A DNA stretch of 64,000 nucleotides from CAVWNR01 sp963756525. GTDB lineage: Bacteria; Actinomycetota; Actinomycetes; Mycobacteriales; Jatrophihabitantaceae. How positions within the stretch are numbered: position 1 is the first letter of the stretch; every line of letters starts with the position of its first letter. The notes beneath the pieces were generated by a model that saw only the letters and a program-made list of their open reading frames with translations, was not told the DNA's origin and ran no database searches. The stretch lies in the NCBI GenBank assembly GCA_963756525.1, contig CAVWNR010000005.1, positions 57,462-121,461 on the forward strand. Reading direction: 5' to 3'. A program made the position numbers and the translations under genes. Shown one piece after another: positions 61,768 to 64,000 of this stretch.

Positions 61768-61997
61768 TTAGCGGCTGCGCCGCCGTGCGGCGAACAGGGT
61801 CAGTGCGGCGCCGCGGCCAGCAGCAGCGCCGCCACGGCCAGCTGCGGACGCACCGGTGGCGCACCGGTCGCGGCGAGCGGGACGGCCGGCGTGCTCGGCG
61901 CCGGCGGCGAGGGTGTCGGCACGTGGGTCGGGGTGACCTGGTGGGTCGGCGTGGCCGGATACGTCGGCGTGGCCGGCGGCGTGCTCGGCGTGGTCAC
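61768..61997 (-). pseudogene. C-terminal fragment of an LAATG sortase-anchored surface protein
   Basis: The minus strand reads a Pro/Thr-rich stretch (TPSTPPATPTYPATPTHQVT...), then VPLAATGAPPVRPQLAVAAL, a hydrophobic segment, and in a neighbouring frame LTLFAARRRSR with a TAA stop. LAxTG, a helix and a basic tail are the cell-wall sorting signal recognised by class E sortases in actinobacteria. A single frameshift inside the hydrophobic segment separates the parts, and no N-terminal part is present. Confidence 0.65.
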
Positions 61998-62075
61998 CTG
62001 TCGAATCGAGAGCTCGAACGTGTACGGAGCATGTCCCGAGCCGTGTGGAACTTTGGTGACGATCCACTGTGATTT

Positions 62076-62430
62076 CTAGGCGGCGGCACCGACAGTTTCG
62101 GGGCGGTTGACGGTGTCGGGGTGGGCGTGTTGGTGCAGTGCGGTGACGAGCTGGGGCGTCTGCTTAAGGCCCTTGATGCGGCGGAAGGATCGTTCGGCGT
62201 TGAGCATGCCGGCGGCGGTCCAGCGCAGCACCATGTGTCCGTCGCGCCAGCGGGTGACGTTGCGGTTGGTGCTCCGCGCGATGGAGAGCATCGACTCGAC
62301 CGGGTTGGAGGTGGTGAGCGTCTTGGCCAGCCGACCGTCGATGCCGAGCCGGGACACGGTGAACATGTCGTCGAGTCCTTCGCGCAGCGAGGCGGCCGCG
62401 CCCGGGTAGGCGCGGTGCGCAGTGTGATGC
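62076..62430 (-). mobile_element. IS256-type (mutator) transposase, C-terminal fragment
   Basis: The minus strand reads AYPGAAASLREGLDDMFTVS, then LGIDGRLAKTLTTSNPVESM, NVTRWRDGHMVLRWTAAGML and NAERSFRRIKGLKQTPQLVT. LREGL-x-x-x, the NPVESM and the RWRDG-x-M-x-LRW-x-AAGML segments are characteristic of the end of IS256-family transposases. The catalytic DDE N-terminal two-thirds are missing; the fragment is cut at the end of the lipoprotein gene. No terminal inverted repeat was identified. Confidence 0.8.
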
Positions 62431-63465
62431 TTACTCGTAGGTGATCAGTTCCGGCTGCGGGTGGAGGGCCATCACTTGCGCGGGGGTCATCAGTGCGGTG
62501 TCTTGGCGGAAGAACAGTTTGAACCCGGCGTGGAACGGCGGGTCGGGGATGGCCAGGGCCGCCCAGGTGGCCAGTTTGGCGGGCTGGGTGCCGAATCCGT
62601 CGTCTTGGATGACCTGTTCCAGGCCGGGGGCGGCGGCGGTGATGTTGGTCCGGTCGGGCAGCATGGAGAGCCGGAACTGGTGCAGCACGAGCAGCTTGTC
62701 CGGCAGCCGGGCGCGGCGCACCAGCGCGGACAGGTAGCCGGCGACCGGGTTGATGCTGGCCGCGGTGGCCGCGCCGATGACCTGCATCGGGTACTGGCCG
62801 GGTTGCAGTTTCCATTCCGGGTCCAGCGCGACGCTCACGCTCGGGTCGAGCAGGAACCGCGCGACCGCCTGGACCTGGGGCAGGAACTGTCCGCGGCCGG
62901 GTTGGAAGTCCAAGATGAGCAGCATGTGGTGGCGGTGTGCGGCGTCGAGGTAGCGCTGGATCGCGGCGTCGGCGATGGGCCGGGTGCACAGGGGTGTGGC
63001 CGGGGTGCACGGGCTGGCGACCGTGGTGATCAGTTCCATCGCCGGCTGCACCGGGCGGCCGTAGCCGGCGTAGCTGGTGGCGGTCTGCTCGATCTGGGCG
63101 GCGATGGTGTCCGGGTCGGCCGCGCCGAGCACGCCGAGCGTCGGGCCGTCCGGGCCGCCGTAGTAGCCGACGACCCGGTAACGGGGCAGGATGGTGCGGC
63201 CTCCGCGCGGCAACTGGACTGCGGGCGGGGTCGGTCGGGCGGTCGGCGTGCGCGGCCGGGTCACCGCCGGCGCCGGTGCGGCCGGGCGGGTCGCCGGGGT
63301 GCGCGGACTGATGTCCGGGGTGGACGCCGGTGGCTGCGAGGACCCGGCCCGCGGCGCGGAGCGCTGCGCGCCGGCCGGCACGCCGCGCCGGGTCGCGCCG
63401 CAGCCGGCAAGCAGCGCGACCGCGGCCACGGCCAGCGCGCCGGCCACGGCCCGTCGGGTCAGCAC
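62431..63465 (-). CDS. lipoprotein with Pro-rich linker and possible TIM-barrel domain, function unknown
   Basis: From GTG 63465 the 344-residue protein has a lipoprotein signal (VLTRRAVAGALAVAAVALLAGC), a Pro/Thr/Arg-rich linker (about 25-90), and a domain with YRVVGYYGGPDGPTLGVLG, HHMLLILDFQPGRGQFLPQV, VSVALDPEWKL, and LLVLHQFRL. The alternating strand-helix pattern with acidic strand ends suggests a (beta/alpha)8 barrel like glycoside hydrolases. No catalytic assignment is possible. ATG 63525 and a start at 63555 would lengthen the N-terminus. It seems complete at its C-terminus (PQPELITYE). Confidence 0.68.
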   Translation of the reverse strand: MLTRRAVAGALAVAAVALLAGCGATRRGVPAGAQRSAPRAGSSQPPASTPDISPRTPATRPAAPAPAVTRPRTPTARPTPPAVQLPRGGRTILPRYRVVGYYGGPDGPTLGVLGAADPDTIAAQIEQTATSYAGYGRPVQPAMELITTVASPCTPATPLCTRPIADAAIQRYLDAAHRHHMLLILDFQPGRGQFLPQVQAVARFLLDPSVSVALDPEWKLQPGQYPMQVIGAATAASINPVAGYLSALVRRARLPDKLLVLHQFRLSMLPDRTNITAAAPGLEQVIQDDGFGTQPAKLATWAALAIPDPPFHAGFKLFFRQDTALMTPAQVMALHPQPELITYE

Positions 63466-63555
63466 GGCCAGGGCGATGACGAACCCCCTCGAGCGGCACG
63501 ATCCGGTCGCGCACCATCCGCGCATCCCGCGGCAGTCATCCTGACACACCGGCAC

Positions 63556-64000
63556 CCGGGCGACCCGCGAACCAGCCCCGTGACCCGCCGCTGGAGTTCG
63601 CCGCAGACCCGGTGTGCGTCGTGGTCCACGTCCGCGCGCCGGTGCCCTGCGAGCCCGCTGCGGAGATCACCGCGGCGGCCCACCGCACACCGTGTGCTGA
63701 TCTTCGCCGGAGGCAGCCTCGCCTTCAACCGCGCTCCGCCTCGCCGGGTATGTTGCCTGGTCGTCGATCCCGACGCCGGCCGCCGACCGCAACCACCTGG
63801 CCGCTGGAGCGTCTCCCACGCGGGTCGCCGGGCCGGGTGGGCTTGACCGCGCACCGCAGGCAGAGCTGTCCGGCCCGATTGGCTTACGGTCTGGTGCAGG
63901 ATCTTCCGGATTGCCGGGCTACCGGTGCCAGCCGGGGGTGGCGGCATCGGCCGGGCTGGGCGGGTGTCGCGCGGTATCCGACGGTTGCCGTCGGAGGGCG
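63556..64000. other. end of window, no gene supported
   Basis: Frames on both strands are short and without starts or motifs. A fragment reading FAADPVCVVVHVRAPVPCEP (about 63600 onward, plus strand) has protein-like texture but ends at a stop soon after, consistent with another remnant. Confidence 0.4.

Noticed and set aside
61994..63517. 507-codon minus-strand frame across the transposase fragment and lipoprotein
   Set aside because: It is out of frame with both supported products and Pro/Arg-rich throughout.

Overview
The window is high-GC DNA with actinobacterial codon use and gene content: GlgE/GlgP/GlgX alpha-glucan metabolism, a mycothiol-type DinB protein, DUF222/HNH proteins, a GatCAB amidotransferase beside a glutamyl-tRNA synthetase, and many apparently leaderless genes with a TANNNT box 7-9 nt before the start codon. 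The order etfB-etfA ... cysteine desulfurase-mnmA-MetE-like-ligA ... ACT protein-gatC-gatA-gatB ... CFP-6-like PH protein-ilvD-ilvB-ilvN-ilvC-leuB ... gltX matches, from memory, the Mycobacterium tuberculosis Rv3029c-Rv2992c neighbourhood. The presence of cimA and of the divergent glgE/glgP pair points to a non-mycobacterial actinomycete, perhaps of the Frankia/Jatrophihabitans/Nakamurella kind. That placement is inference.

Layout. 0-12 kb: divergent glgE (cut by the window edge) and glgP, a methyltransferase overlapping an OafA-type acyltransferase, a DsrE protein with an NCS1 permease, a DUF222/HNH protein and glgX. 11.7-16.3 kb: an orphan ABC ATPase, a crotonase, a HAD phosphatase, a Cds1-like PLP enzyme and two small membrane proteins. 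16.4-21.6 kb: electron-transfer flavoprotein, an EamA transporter, and a secreted GH3 hydrolase with two DasR-like operators upstream. 21.6-34.4 kb: sulfur transfer to tRNA, methionine-synthase-like protein, DNA ligase, a second acyltransferase and the GatCAB operon. 34.4-49.6 kb: branched-chain amino acid genes (ilvD, ilvBNC, leuB, cimA) with a leader-peptide attenuator I could read before ilvB, then an FAH-family hydrolase, gltX and a HAD protein, closing with tRNA-Gln(CTG) and tRNA-Glu(CTC).

Immediately after tRNA-Glu the character changes. From about 49.9 kb to the end the DNA is accessory and much of it decayed. It holds an excisionase-like HTH gene without an integrase, a 23-bp minisatellite, a small coiled-coil/HTH gene, and the remnant of a C5-DNA methyltransferase. 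It also carries a 1,600-residue secreted PI-PLC-like multidomain protein with a frameshifted tail, and remnants of an aquaporin, a histidine kinase, an LAATG-anchored surface protein and an IS256-type transposase. A response regulator, a TRIC-type membrane protein and a proline-rich lipoprotein look intact. The core half shows no frameshifts, so the breaks in this part probably reflect real decay of laterally acquired DNA downstream of a tRNA gene rather than general sequence error.

How the genes cooperate: GlgE extends glucan with maltosyl units, while GlgX and GlgP debranch and phosphorolyse it. Cysteine desulfurase supplies sulfur to MnmA for tRNA 2-thiouridine. GltX is probably non-discriminating and its Glu-tRNA(Gln) would be amidated by GatCAB. 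CimA makes citramalate, which feeds LeuB toward 2-oxobutyrate and isoleucine, the same pathway served by IlvBNCD.
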